Source of the DNA: Ascaris suum
Lineage: Eukaryota > Nematoda > Chromadorea > Rhabditida > Ascarididae
Length of the DNA: 64,000 bases
NCBI GenBank assembly: GCA_013433145.1
Contig: CM024190.1
Location: forward strand, 6,031,620 to 6,095,619
Reading direction: 5' to 3'
The translations under genes and the position numbers were made by a program. The notes below the pieces were generated by a model. The model did no database searches. It saw only the letters and a program-made list of their open reading frames with translations, and was not told where the DNA came from. Positions within the stretch are counted from its first letter, which is position 1, and each line of letters starts with the position of its first letter. Positions 39,999 through 52,406 of the stretch are shown in pieces.

Positions 39999-42900
39999 AG
40001 CAAAGATGAGTATTCAGGTTTTACGCTGCGATGTTTGTTCATATGAGTGAGGCTATTTTTCCTATGTGAATCTTTTCTTACTTTTTCTTCCTCACATCTC
40101 TTTGTGATCACGTCAGCCATCACCCTAATACTTCTCATAAGAACTAAACAGTTGCAGTTATCGTGACGCTTGTTTAAAAATTAAAAAAAAAAAAAAACTA
40201 AAACCCTAAAAACATTGATAAAAGAGCATGTTAAAATTTATTCAAATGAGACGAGCAATGTCACTTTTTTGCATTTTCGGACGGTGGTCAAACAGTCTGG
40301 ACAACAAATTTGTTTTTCATATTTGCAGCACGATATTTTTTGAAAGGAAATTCCACGAACAGTTCTGCAATAATGCAATTTTATTCGCAATACAAGCAAC
40401 ACAGAAAGTCATAATTTTTTCATCAGAAATTATGTCGTTCACGAAAATGTCCTCTTTTTATCTCAGATTTATTGAAATATCTGCTAAAAAGAGGTTGTTG
40501 AGAGAGCAGGATTGGATGAATGCAGAATGATGCGAAATACTCAAAGTTTTGCTCAAATTGTCCGCTTTCGTAGACTGAGATTCGATAGCTAATCAGTGAG
40601 TGCGAGTTGAATTCTCCATCTAAGGTTCGTTTAGGTGGGTTGAAGGCCACACGTGGCATGAAGCCAGGCACCAGTTTGCGCAATTAGGATTTTTTGAGCG
40701 CAATCTTGCCCTATCAAATTTAATTTCGCTTCCAAAAAGCTTAACGATGGGCAGAAACGTGCCTCTTAGCATTGTTCTTTGTTTTATGTTTTGTCCTTAA
40801 GTTATCACTCACTTCGAGCTTCAGCTCCTTCCGGAATCGTCATAGGGATTGTGTTATCACTCACTCAGCCACCAACGAAAATATTGATAATGAGAGCGCC
40901 TGAATCGGTCGCGAGTTCGTGGTGCATTTGATAACAATTATCGCTGAAATAAAATGCGAATTGCAGGCAGCATCTGTCGAGTGTTCTGGTTTATGCCTAT
41001 AAGTTTCATGGGATAACAAGAATTCTGAAGAGGGAACTTGTGCTTCGAATTACATCGAATCCATGTTTTGGGTCTTGAAAATTGTCAGCTTATGATATTT
41101 CTGGAAGGTCGATTAAACTGGCATTTAATTTTGTTCTGTAGAGGATAGGGATCAGTCGATTTACCGAATATTTGCTTAACCGGTTAATTTATCTTCTTCT
41201 AATAGGTGGCAATTGGCTGTTGCTTGTTTGTCTCAGTAATAACGAATTAGCTAAATGATAGCTTCAAACTGATAGCACTGTGATAAGTGTGGTTTGACCA
41301 GTTTTGTTATGGTTGGGGTTGGATACTGAGAACACGGTGGTTTGAGGATGTAGCGAAATTATTTTGATTTCTCTATGCGATAGACGAATTGCTTCTTGAA
41401 GATTCCCGCAGCAATCGACGAACAACTGCATCGCTCTTTCTTTTGTTTGCCGGCTGTCTCGAGGTTCTCCACTTAGCCTCTCTCGAAAAAAAAAGAGTGA
41501 AGAAATATTTATTCAACGTTTCGGCGACATTACTAGTGAAGATGACATTCCGCTTCATTCAAAATCGCTTCAAATGGCATTCAGCAATTTCCTAAAATTG
41601 TAGTAGCTATAGTAGCAGCATGGGGCCTTCTCTATCCAAACTGACCATCCCAGCTCATTCGACGGTGCATGTTCTAATGTACCTTCTTGTTTTATGCTTG
41701 TAGTTGTTTTAAGATGCATCCTTCCGGTTGGTGGCAACCTACAACTTCACTACCATTCCGCTTCTCGTTCTTTTTTTAATGGACGATTTTTTTTTGGGAA
41801 ACGACATTTTTATCGACCCGCACTCTGAAAAACAAATTCGGTGCTGTGATTATAAATATATGGCTATTTTTTGAAGTTGCCTGTCCAGACGGGCATAAAC
41901 CTGCACAGAAACTTCCCATCCAGAGAGTACATTCACCTAAACCATTCGATTGTAAAAGAGTTTCAGATGTGGAAATTACCGGACTATTGAAATACTAACT
42001 ACTTCAGTTTTGAAAATGGACACAAGTCAGAGAACAAATTCTTAATAGCGGCGAAGTTGTGATTTCTGCGCTATGTTATGCTTGTTGGATGCGGGAAGCG
42101 AAAGTTGGGATCTGTTCATGCGTAGATAATTGCGGTAATCTTCTCCAAGTGTGAAAATAACTTTCACATTACGAGACCGTTACTTTTTTCCAAGTTTATG
42201 GACAGGTTGATATGTTAATAAGCTTATATAAAGATCTATTAAGTTGATTGTTCGTTTTACAAGACTTGGTGATATAATCAATGCGCTTTTCAGTCATGTT
42301 TTTCGTTATTTCTAGGCAAATGTTTTTCCTTGTAACAGTCTTATTTTTGAAATTCTTTGTGATATTTTCATAGTGGAAATGACATCTGTGTGTCTAGTAT
42401 ATGGAGTATTATTCATGCAGTCGGCTACAAGTAAACGTTTCAATTCTATAACCGCTTTCTTTAATAAATGAAGAAAAAATGCCCGATTTGCATTCTATTC
42501 ATATGGTAGTGATAAGTAATTTCTGTTATACAGAGAGGATTTATTACTACGAAAATTTGTTGGTATGAAAAACCCTACGATTACCGATAAAAAACACCAA
42601 ATACGATATGCAAAGGAAAACTTCATATGATCATTCATTACGGCAGCAGCAATTCTTTTGATCTTTTCTGATCTTATCTTCTCAAGAAAATAAAAGCTGA
42701 TTGACATGCGTAACGCAATGGATGGAATTTTTTATTTTTGCATCATGGCTGTAGACCTATGATCGCTTTTTTCATTTGATCTCTGCTCCACATAAGCAGC
42801 TCACTATTACCACCACCTCATTGTGGGAAAGCGTTTTAGTTATGCAAATAAATAAAAAATAAAATATTTAAGTTGGATGATCATCTCGATCGTAAATCAA

Positions 42901-45059
42901 ATCGACATCAGCAATCGTCAATACAACTAGCATTTTAGCGTCTTTTCTTCTCTTCTCATAGTTTTAGTGCTGCTACGTTTTAATAAACGATGCGCAGCTC
43001 TGTTATTTCTTTTCATTTTCATATAGCATATCATTTTCTTTAGAGTTGCTTTCGTTTTTTTCGCCACAATTCACAAGTTAGGAAAAACAAGCGTAAGCAT
43101 ATGTTCGATTTGCCTTCACATGTTGCTTATTTCTTTTATAAATAACTCCATTACCGTTGAAATGTGGAGAATCTTGGAGTATTCCCGAAATTCAGGATTA
43201 TTTGCATCATTTTTATCAAGTCAGCTGTATTGGTTCGACACCGCCAATATAGTCATTATTTTCATTATTGCTTCAATGACGAAATGTTTATATTTTCACT
43301 GACTTTATTAATGATTGAGAACTAATCGATCCCAAAAAAATGTTTTCCACATGAATTTCAGGTTTTTCTATTTGCGATTCATAGTCAAAGATAACGACCA
43401 ATTTAATTTATAGCTTATAGTTTTATGATTGCATGTTTACAGTTTTATGCTTAGTCTTTTTACAGTTTTATGCTTAGTCTTTTATTGAATTTATGCTACG
43501 CCTCTATTTCCACATTTTCAGTTACGTTGTTATGTAAGAGTAGAATTACAAATAGAACGTTGAATAATTTAACTGATATGATGTTGTAAATATTGCTCAA
43601 CTAGCGATTACTATTAGCATCAAATATGAATTATTTTTTAGGTGCGTTTGCAGATAGGTAATGAATGATTTACGATATTCATGCAGAGCACATAATATAC
43701 ATAGGTTAATGTTTATTCTCAACAAATATCAATGAGATTTTTATGAAATTGGTTCGTCTGCTTTACCACTATTACGGCAAATTATCTAGTTAATAGCGCT
43801 AAAGCAAATCGAATTTTGAACCACTAACGCTCATGTGAATAAAACTTGGCTCTATTTCACACTAGATATTGTATTCATATGGTTTGAGTAAATCGTATTC
43901 GTTTTCAGAAAGGTTTGTGTGCACTGTAAGTGCGATCGTAGTGAGCACGATATCGGCAGAAATCGAAGTTTGAGCGTCTACGAACGAATCGGCATCGAGC
44001 CAACAGGTTTACATTTTTATCGCTTTTAGCAGAACACCGGCATTCTCCACCTTCGTTCTTTATATTAGCTAATTTGACGTGACAAGGCCTTATGAGTGAG
44101 ATTTTTTTGGCACACACCGATGCTTAAATTACCTCCTTTACATTAGTTTACTTCACTCGCCTGATTGCTCAGAAGCTTGAAATTCTGCCTGAAATACTAC
44201 ATGCACTAATGAATTTCGACAGCGCACAGAAGAGATACTCAAAGTTCTGCGGTCTTGGCTCAGAATTCGTTGGTTGTTTGCAGAGTTCGCTTGACGCATT
44301 ATGGGCTTGTTGCCACTCACAGTGGCACAATCTTTGTGCTGAGATTACAGCAACTTATTGCTTTTCTCGTCTCGTTTCCTTAGCATCTTGGTGCTGAGGA
44401 AATACTTTCATGCTTTCCTTATCACTGTGATGCTCTCAATTTTATACATACGTGAAGGATGTTTGCTCAGTTTTATTTTCTAATCGTTGTGTGTCAGCAC
44501 CTTGCAAGCAATCAATTCTTTCTTGCAAATATTCAAAATTGTTGAACATATCGAGCGAACATTTATCATTAGATGAGATGAGACATTAGTTTTAGTGTTT
44601 TTAATTAGTACGTTCTTGTTACCAACTCAATGAGATGAGTGAAATCGCAGTATAGACTTTCGATTAGAAAGTATTCAAATTATTCTAATGGTTCAGTGAG
44701 GAATAAAGAATATGCACAAAATAAACCAAGTGTAATATTGCGTTGTGGCTCAGCTGTATGTTATTGCCAGTGGTTTTTCACATTTGCATTTGAAATGTAT
44801 ATGTATTTAATTGTCATTGGTGATTGGAGGAGATCGTCCTTTAAGTAATTATGACGATGCGCATAGAGGTGATATTTCGATTGGGCGTAAGCTTAGCAGA
44901 ATATATACCGAGTTTAAGTTTCATAAAATACATCTCTTTGTATTTTCAGTGCGAAATTAAACTATACGTTTCCCGTTATACATTCTTCTGTCTGCTAAAG
45001 CTCTTGAAATATATGTATTTTGCTCTCGGTAATACTTCATGTTTTCTTTAACAAGGCGC
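39999..45059. other. no supported gene
   Basis: AT-rich. It holds the 23-bp tandem duplication at 43.4 kb and several 60-100 codon ORFs without motifs. Confidence 0.45.
43438..43483. repeat. 23-bp tandem duplication
   Basis: AGTTTTATGCTTAGTCTTT occurs twice with a 23-bp period, without mismatch, suggesting a recent slippage duplication. Confidence 0.9.
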
Positions 45060-45400
45060 GCAAACTGTGAGGCAATAGAAAAGAAGAGCAAAGGCTCGTT
45101 TTGTGATTGCTGCCCAGCAGCGCGTTAGAAGAGGTCACGAACCCCACCGCAAGGAGTTGGCCCCAATCACACGTCGCAAGATGTGACGGGGCAATTCAAA
45201 ATGGCGAATGAACGAAACCAACGAGGGAACATTGCCAGGTCACTTTCGAACTTTCGAGGTGAAAAATTGGCCAAGCCACACTTCAAGGGGAAATGTGGCT
45301 TTAGCCATGCCGCGCCTGCGATGCGCACCCAATTCAGGCAAAATTCTAAGTCTCTAAATTCTTTCAATCGTACTTTTGATGCATAATTGATCGTTTAACA
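45060..45400. repeat. GC-rich block with hairpin, possible dispersed repeat
   Basis: A 340-bp block of much higher GC than its surroundings holds a perfect 8-bp inverted repeat, AAGCCACA (45273-45280) and TGTGGCTT (45294-45301), extended by three more pairs around a small loop. A second imperfect stem (GTCGCAAGATGTGAC) lies near 45172. Both strands have open frames of 66-67 codons. The edges have no clear terminal inverted repeat. A non-autonomous element is a reasonable guess. Confidence 0.3.
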
Positions 45401-45416
45401 CCTCACCTTCAAAACA

Positions 45417-45689
45417 GTGCATGCGGATACCCATAAAATGAAGGGCAGAGTATTGGTTGCCGAAGTTGTCGCACTAACGTCCACGTTTACTTTTTTTTAT
45501 GAAGTCAGCGAAATGGTTGTTACCTATGATGGTTGTATGCTTCAAAGGAGAGGCATCAGTGCTGCCAACGAACTTCTCAGTCGAATCTTGAATTTCTGCA
45601 GAAAAACCACGAAAAGAAAAGATATTGAATCAATCCTCGTTTTTTTTTTTTTTAACGGATGGGGAGTCCACCAGAAACGGTTGCAGTGA
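45417..45689 (+). CDS. candidate coding segment, unidentified protein
   Basis: A 90-codon open frame begins just after CCTTCAAAACAG. It includes RVLVAEVVALTSTFTFFYEV and LQRRGISAANELLSRILNF. A T14 run inside the frame and the lack of a clear donor argue against an intact exon. Possibly an exon plus intron read-through, or chance. Confidence 0.18.
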   Translation: MHADTHKMKGRVLVAEVVALTSTFTFFYEVSEMVVTYDGCMLQRRGISAANELLSRILNFCRKTTKRKDIESILVFFFFNGWGVHQKRLQ

Positions 45690-46199
45690 TACGGCGGTCA
45701 AGTTTTTCATATGGAATAAAGCGAACTTATCACGAACTAAGATATTCGTTCATTCCAGCCGGGTGGCGCAACACGCCTTCAAATGCTAGTAACTCACGCA
45801 AAACGTTATGAATTGCATTGGAATTGGGGACTGAGTATGCAATCGGTAGTGATCACACTGGTAAATTTCCGTCGTGGCGGCTCCCGTGATTCGCGAGCTG
45901 AAGTTATCAGGCCGATATAGACGTGGTATGGGCAGAAGCGAGATGAATGAAGTCGATGAAGTTTCTGGGGAATTCTTTCTCGAGGAATTAGGCTTCGAAG
46001 TGGATGCTGTTGAAACATCACTTCTCACTGTTGTTGTAGCAGGAAACATTGACGAGTAATCGGATATTCCGAGAAAATTCGCTTTATTATGTACCCATCA
46101 TAGCTGATCAAGCAGGTGCTATAAATAGTGCTGTCAAATATTTGGACTCGCTTGCGTTGCGTAACCTTTTCAACCGATTGCCTTATTAATGTTACCGTA

Positions 46200-49100
46200 A
46201 CAGTCAACATTTTTGAGGTGCGTTAGCGGTACAAAAACAAAATTTTAACTCAACGCAATTTACTTCAGCTTGCCAAGCAGGTGCTCTTAGAATTTTTCTT
46301 GACGTAGAAAGGTATCATACTATTAGATGAAGGTAGAAGTATCACGCTCCTGGACTGATTCATTTCCGCTTACATCCTTCACTGAATTTCATTTCCTTTT
46401 TTTTGTGTCCGAATGTTAATATAGCATAACGTTTTTGTTCTATGCATAAACACAACACAACTTGAGATTTCTTTCGAATATACTGAATTAAAATAAAAGT
46501 CACCTAAAAGCGAAATAGAAAGTGATAAGTTATCTATCGTTAATTCATCAAAAATTACTCCTGTTATGAATTAATTTACAAATGCAGTTTAATTACATAA
46601 TTTCTTTCATTTACACTTCTCATAAGTTTTTTTTTTTTTGCTTCTGAAAACAATGCTCGCACTCGATGGCGCACAATAAGATGGAGAGCTTGAATTAGCT
46701 GACTCATCGTTTCATTTATGGGAAAATTTTAAAAGAGTTCTTTGCTGTTTAGGGCACATCACAGTATAAAATTCCTCCCCCCTTCTATCCCCCCTCCCCC
46801 GTCCCCTCTTCTCCATATCTATACTGCGGAACTAAGGCTTGGCTACAACCATGCACGCTCACAGATGCACAGAAAAATGGCCTGGAATGAGCTTTCGCTA
46901 AACTTTGCAAATAAAAAAAATTTAATAAATGGATTCATGCATCATCGCTGGAGTAATAAGTGGCATCAAATTTATGATGGTAATCACTTGGGAGAGTGGC
47001 ATGCTTGCTGAAGTGAAAAACAACTTAGGTCTAGTGTCATATGCACCGATTTCAACTTTAATGACGTCATTCAATATCAACGGTGATTGCGCCGTTCACT
47101 GCTTCTTCACAAACATTGGTATTTCTCGGTCTTAAATCCTTGCTCATGTGCAGTGGATTATCGCGATAAAGGATAGCAATTTCGTTAATCATAGTTATAC
47201 TGATGTATCTTGCCTAGCTTTTCTGCTCTTTAGAGACATTTGAATATTTGAATAGCGAAAGGTGGGATGGCAATTCTGGTACTTTCAACCCATTTCTAGT
47301 GAACTCAAAAATTAGGTACACTTAAATTTTAGTTCTATCGTTCTTTTGAAGCGTACTGCATCGCACTCTATTTAATTTCTATCGCGATACATATGTATTG
47401 TGCTAGATTATTTCGCCGCATATACTGCTTCGTATCGTGGATTGTCGTAGAGATTTTTTCATTGCAATTTTAAAAGTGAATAGCATATCGTCAAATTTAT
47501 TTGCTATTCTTGAACCGTTATGCTAGAAGTATTGAAATGCACGTATATAGAGCATAAGTCGTGAAAAGTTTCCTTTAATTGTTGTCTTATGTGCTGCATG
47601 ATATTTATAAATATATAGTCCGTTCAAGATGTGGAAAAATTATTAGAATCTAAAAAAGTCCATATGATACATGAATGTGAATTTCCACGATTCAATATGA
47701 GTGACCATCTTAAATTGGACAATAAGTGAAGCATATTTTATGCAGGTGCTTACGAATTGAACATCAATAATAATTGTTCGGCTTGAATATGAACATTCTG
47801 TTTGCTTTAATATTTTGTAGACAAGTTATAGATGTGCCTATGGGATTGGAGAATACGAACGAAGATATTGCTAATCTTAAGTTATCAATATTCAAGCATT
47901 ATTATTCTAGAATTTCTAATTTTGAATTTTATGTTGCAATTATGTAAATGATGTACTTATATTTAACTACGATCAACTTCATAAAATTGCTTTAAAAAAA
48001 AATCTTTGGGGAGAAATCAGAAATTGACACTTTACATTAAGGAAATATGGCGAATTTTTATGGATTTTAGTTTACATTTTACTGATGAGTGCACTTAACA
48101 GAAATGAACGATTCTATTTTTTGGTATAAATAGATACATACATCTAAATTAATGATATCTACATTTTTATTAAAACAAGTAAACAATTTTATAAAATTAT
48201 ACTGAAAGAGGTAAAATTTTCATGACATTGTAGTAAATTTTTGTTAATTTATTATAACTTTGGGAATTTATAAGTTTAAACTTCATTTTGATATAGCAAT
48301 ATCTATAAGAAGTGAAAAATATTTGAGAATTGACTTATGACTTTGAAATATTTCACAGGACGCCCTTCCCCCTCCAAAAAAAAAAAAAAAAATCATTTTC
48401 AACAAATAGCATTAATAATTTCCAATAGTAAATATGTGATTCTTGGTTAACTCATACAAACGTTAAATGCATTCTTTGAATATTCAGTGATTTTTAATCC
48501 ATTTGGAACAAAATTTTTGTGCGTGAATTATACAAAGGTTTCTATCAGTGTTGGAATCAGCCACATAGAATGCCTCTACTTTTATAGTATCATCAAAACA
48601 TTTAAGCAGTTAGAGGGCTAATTCTCATCTATTATTTGTTGAAGATAATGTTTGCAAACATCGCATGGGGTTCGTTTGTACTGCCTTTACTAAATCTACA
48701 TGTTTTTCGAATCACCATTTGGACATTTGCATTGCATTAACCGTTTTCATGATACATAATTCTAACTTGGGTTTTATGCAAATATCATTTTCAAGTTTGC
48801 TTTTATGTTTAAAATTTTATTATACTTTCCAGTTGTTCACCTCGGTTTAATATTATAATATATAACACACTTTTATTTAATAGATATTAGCAGTATGCGA
48901 TTCATATGAAAATAATACGATAGCGTAATATCGTTATTATGGTACTCGGTGTATTTTAGGTTTTCCTCTTTTTATCCCCTCCTAGGGGATCAGAAAACAT
49001 TCATAAACTTTTCTTTCAAAAATGGTCTTTTGTTAATTTAAGTAGACCTTATATGCCGTATAGTTTCTGTGAAATGGTGACAATTTTAGTGCTATAACGA

Positions 49101-51069
49101 GTAACATTAAGCTGAATTGATAAGTATTACATTTATATTCATACTTAGTTATATTCAGTTTCCAATAACGTTCTTCTCTTTTCTTGTTTCGCTATTCCAC
49201 TACTGTTTTTTCAATTTTCTATTTCCTTTCACCTCTTAGCAGTCTTAAATTTCTCCTGTTTAATATTCAGCATTGTTTATTCTGGTTCATTTAATTCCAT
49301 TTCTATACTAACATTATTATGCGTTTCGTTCCGATGATGACCCTTGCATAATGACAATATTTGAATGCCTAGACGTGACCATTTTTATAGTCACTGAAAT
49401 ATTAATCTATAAATTACTTATTTTAAGTTCGATCTTTTGCTCGTTTTTCAAGTTGAGTTGAAAAGGTTCTCTTTCTCAGTTTATCTCCGCTCCAAATTTC
49501 TTGCTTATCGATCCGAAAAATTTTTTCGTTTTCTGCCTTAAAACTCTCTCATTCTTGCCTTTCTCAATTTAAATTTCTTTCCTTTGAAATTCCTACTCAT
49601 CTATCTTTGGGATTTTTATTCGTTTCCCTATCTTGCGATTTTTAATCCAATGGAAAATATTGCTACTGACTGGCGTTAGCTGTTGGAAGTTAATGCTGTT
49701 GAATGAGAGCGATTGGTCATCATCGAGTGCATGGAAATGGAACATTTGCATAGTGTTGGCAGCATGAACGTCAAAGAGCAACACCTTTCGATAGCGTTCG
49801 CTCATGATTCAAGGTGTTTTCTTCTCTTTACTCGACACTTTGTTGCCAGCTCATCCAAAACGCGCCCATCACATCCCTCCTTACAACTCTTCGCAAGCAC
49901 AGCAATGCTTGTCTTATGCATACTTTACTGTTCTATGAGAGTGATGCTTATTTTTCAACATCTCTTTTTAGATACTTTCTTGTGAATGCATCATGCTATA
50001 AATACAAAAATAATTAGTGTGTGGAAGATTTTTTGAGAAAAAAGAGAAGTGGGGAGGGAAAAGGAGAGTGTGCACACATTTATTCATTCAGTTCAGTGGT
50101 GAAAGGCGATATTTGTTATTGTTTTTTTTTTTTTTTTTTTTGTATGTGTTGTTTTCAATTTCCTCATGTATGAGTTGGAAAAGAATGAAATGGAATGGAA
50201 ATTTTTGTTCTCAAGCCTGGATCTTTGCATTTATAAGCAATACGTATTATCATGGGATAGATCAGCAAAGGATTTCGATTACTCGTTAACTAAAGTGTTT
50301 CCACCATTTTACTTGCTAAATTAACTTCTTTCACGTGAGTACTTCCGGTTGATCTCGCAACGATATAATTTCTTCAGGGAGTTGTTTAGGTATTTGCTTA
50401 ATTGCTCGGCAGCAAATATTTTTTGTATTTATTGAGTTCACGATTTTTTAAGACTTGATTTTGTCAATTATATTTTCCCTCTTAATCTCTCCCTCACTCA
50501 TCTTTCCGTTTTTCTGTTTTCCTAACTTAATACCTTCTCAGTTGTGTGTGTGTGTTTTTTTTAAGTTTCAAGCATCTTTCTTCCGTCTCAGTTTTAATTT
50601 CAACTTCAAAAATTTGCCGAATTCGTGCTTCAACAGTTGATCGATTTTGCTCCGATTGATTATTTCTTAATAGGTGATCGAATTTTTCTAAATCACTAAA
50701 CTTTTTAGATGCTATTGTTCATAACTCTCTACAGTATATGAATATTTTTCTATAAGGCATAAAATTTTTTGGTACGAAAAGATTTATTTTCGTTGTTTAT
50801 GAGCTATTTTTGGTTGCATCTGGTAATAGTGGCGTTATATTAGTTGTTGGATTTTAGCAGCTATATTACTAATAAAGGGTTTTAGAGCAATCTCTTGCTA
50901 TCTTAGTGAAATATTAACGAAATATAAGGGATTCATTTTTTTAATAATTCTTAGGTTTTTGCTCACCTTTTCCAGTAGTTATCTATAAGCCGTTCTCGAA
51001 ATTGATATGATTTAGTGAGGTTTTACTCATTTGCTATATGATGCCATATTATGATAATAGTTGTTGGTT
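46200..51069. other. strongly AT-rich block, no supported gene
   Basis: By eye the lowest-GC part of the window, densest at 47.6-49.6 kb, with long A/T runs and a C-rich patch at 46775-46808. At 45786-46059 just before it, both strands are open (minus Ser/Thr-rich, plus Glu/Val-rich). No gene identified. Confidence 0.5.
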
Positions 51070-51489
51070 TTATGTGGGAATAATATTAAGTTTTAATCTC
51101 GTTAATTGTTGAAGTTGCATTTGAGTGGAGAAAGATGAGTTTGAATTGAAAAAAAATGCAGTATCAAAAATGTCGTTGGCGATGAATTTTTTTTTTTTAA
51201 TGCGATAATCGTAATGATAAGAAATAGTTTTCAATAATCGGCGAATAAGCTTCCGCCTGCAAATATTTGCCTTGGAACTTAAATTTCGGCGCTGATCAAG
51301 TTCGGTGACATTAGAAGAATGTTGAATTTTATGGGGAAAAAAATTGCTGAAATGAACATTGTTCATTGATTTTTGGCAAAAAGTTCGAGAGACAACAAAA
51401 CTATGACCTAAATTGATTGTCTGTAGAGGTATGTAGAGGTAAAGGTGAGTCTTTTCTTTCTCTATGATTTTTCCACCATTAATAGACAT
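51070..51489 (-). other. 139-codon ORF in AT-rich DNA, status unclear
   Basis: This is the second-longest open frame in the window, in DNA so AT-rich that stops should be frequent. It has poly-lysine and poly-phenylalanine runs from homopolymers, and internal acceptor-like sites (TTCATTTCAG, ATTTGCAG). It may overlap exons of the same minus-strand unit as 51607-51711. No domain recognised. Confidence 0.18.
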
Positions 51490-51606
51490 ATATCATCATA
51501 TATAGCGTACTTGCTTGCATCATTCAAAAAAAAAAAAAGAAATCTGTTGTCCCTTTATATGCGACGATTAGGGAATCCATAGATATCGTAACTACGGGCG
51601 TGTCAC

Positions 51607-51711
51607 CTGGCATCATGAAAATCAGTTTATTATGCGCGATAATTTTCTTGTCTGATTTTGGGTACATTAAAGGATGAATGCGTTTCCTAAATGACAGACG
51701 CTTGCTGAGCA
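51607..51711 (-). CDS. candidate internal exon of a divergent gene upstream of lim-9
   Basis: On the minus strand the acceptor GGCTTACTTTTTAG and donor CCAG|GTGACA bound 105 nt with matching phases (2 nt plus 34 codons plus 1). The peptide includes LSFRKRIHPLMYPKSDKKII. It lies within a longer minus-strand ORF (51524-51835). If real, it belongs to a gene transcribed away from lim-9. Unidentified. Confidence 0.3.
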
Positions 51712-52295
51712 CTAAAAAGTAAGCCAATAACATAAACGGATGATTGATTATTACGAGCCGACGTGCCTGATTTATTATCATACGGGTCGTTTTAACTCCC
51801 ACTTTCCGCATTCTCAGAAAATGTGTCTTGGTCATTCGCAGCTCTCTTTATGTTTTGAGAGTTGCATTCAACGATTTTGCAAATTACCCATCTTGCTCTT
51901 CTCTTATTCTCAACTCAGCTTTTGCTTCCACAATTCTTTTCGCTCTACCTTTATTTCTGCATTGTGAGTACAATTTACGTCTGTTTCTGTATCATTTAAC
52001 GGATCTAATTTTGAACAAAAAGACGGCGTGCTGTTTCCCTTGGGGTTATTGCCCAGAAAAATTCCTTTTGCCTTATTTGTTATCGTTTTAAGCGCATAGC
52101 AGCCCAGATAGGAAAAACTCGTAAATAATTTTCTGCATGATTTGTAGGAGTAAATTTATGTAAACCTCTTCTGCTAAAAAAGAATTACAAAAAGCTCATA
52201 TGGTACTTAATTACGTTGTTTTTTTCGAACTTCTATGCCTCAGAGAGATAGCTCATGAGCATATCACAGTGTAAAAAAATGGAGATGACGGTATG

Positions 52296-52305
52296 TAAAT
52301 TTCAG
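52296..52305 (+). promoter_or_regulatory. probable spliced-leader (trans-splice) acceptor of lim-9
   Basis: GTAAATTTCAG-type sequence lies directly before the first coding exon, only 5 nt from the ATG. Nematode SL acceptors typically sit within about 20 nt of the start codon. It could instead be an ordinary cis acceptor if longer isoforms have upstream exons. Confidence 0.5.
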
Positions 52306-52406
52306 CGCAAATGGCAGCGCTAGTTGGCGCAACGGGTCGGAGCGATGCGCCTGGATCAGTGAGTCACGGATACTCCTGGGTACCACCTGGTCTCAGCCGC
52401 AAGAAG
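52306..52406 (+). CDS. lim-9: lim-9 exon 1 (start codon, start of PET domain)
   Basis: The acceptor TTTCAG ends at 52305, the ATG is at 52311-52313, and the donor AAG|GTACTG follows 52406. It encodes 32 residues ending [13 protein letters not shown], which contains the conserved opening of the PET domain. The ATG has a worm-like context (GCAAATGG) and sits 5 nt behind a canonical acceptor, so I take it as the start of a spliced-leader-capped transcript. The frame stays open through the 5 nt before the ATG, so an extra upstream exon in longer isoforms is not excluded. Confidence 0.88.

Noticed and set aside
45828..45880. EYAIG string reminiscent of the GCN5 catalytic core
   Set aside because: Only five residues match, and the following residues do not fit the family.
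45786..46059. Ser/Thr-rich minus ORF and Glu/Val-rich plus ORF on the same bases
   Set aside because: Each is a composition shadow of the other, without splice sites or a domain to choose between them.
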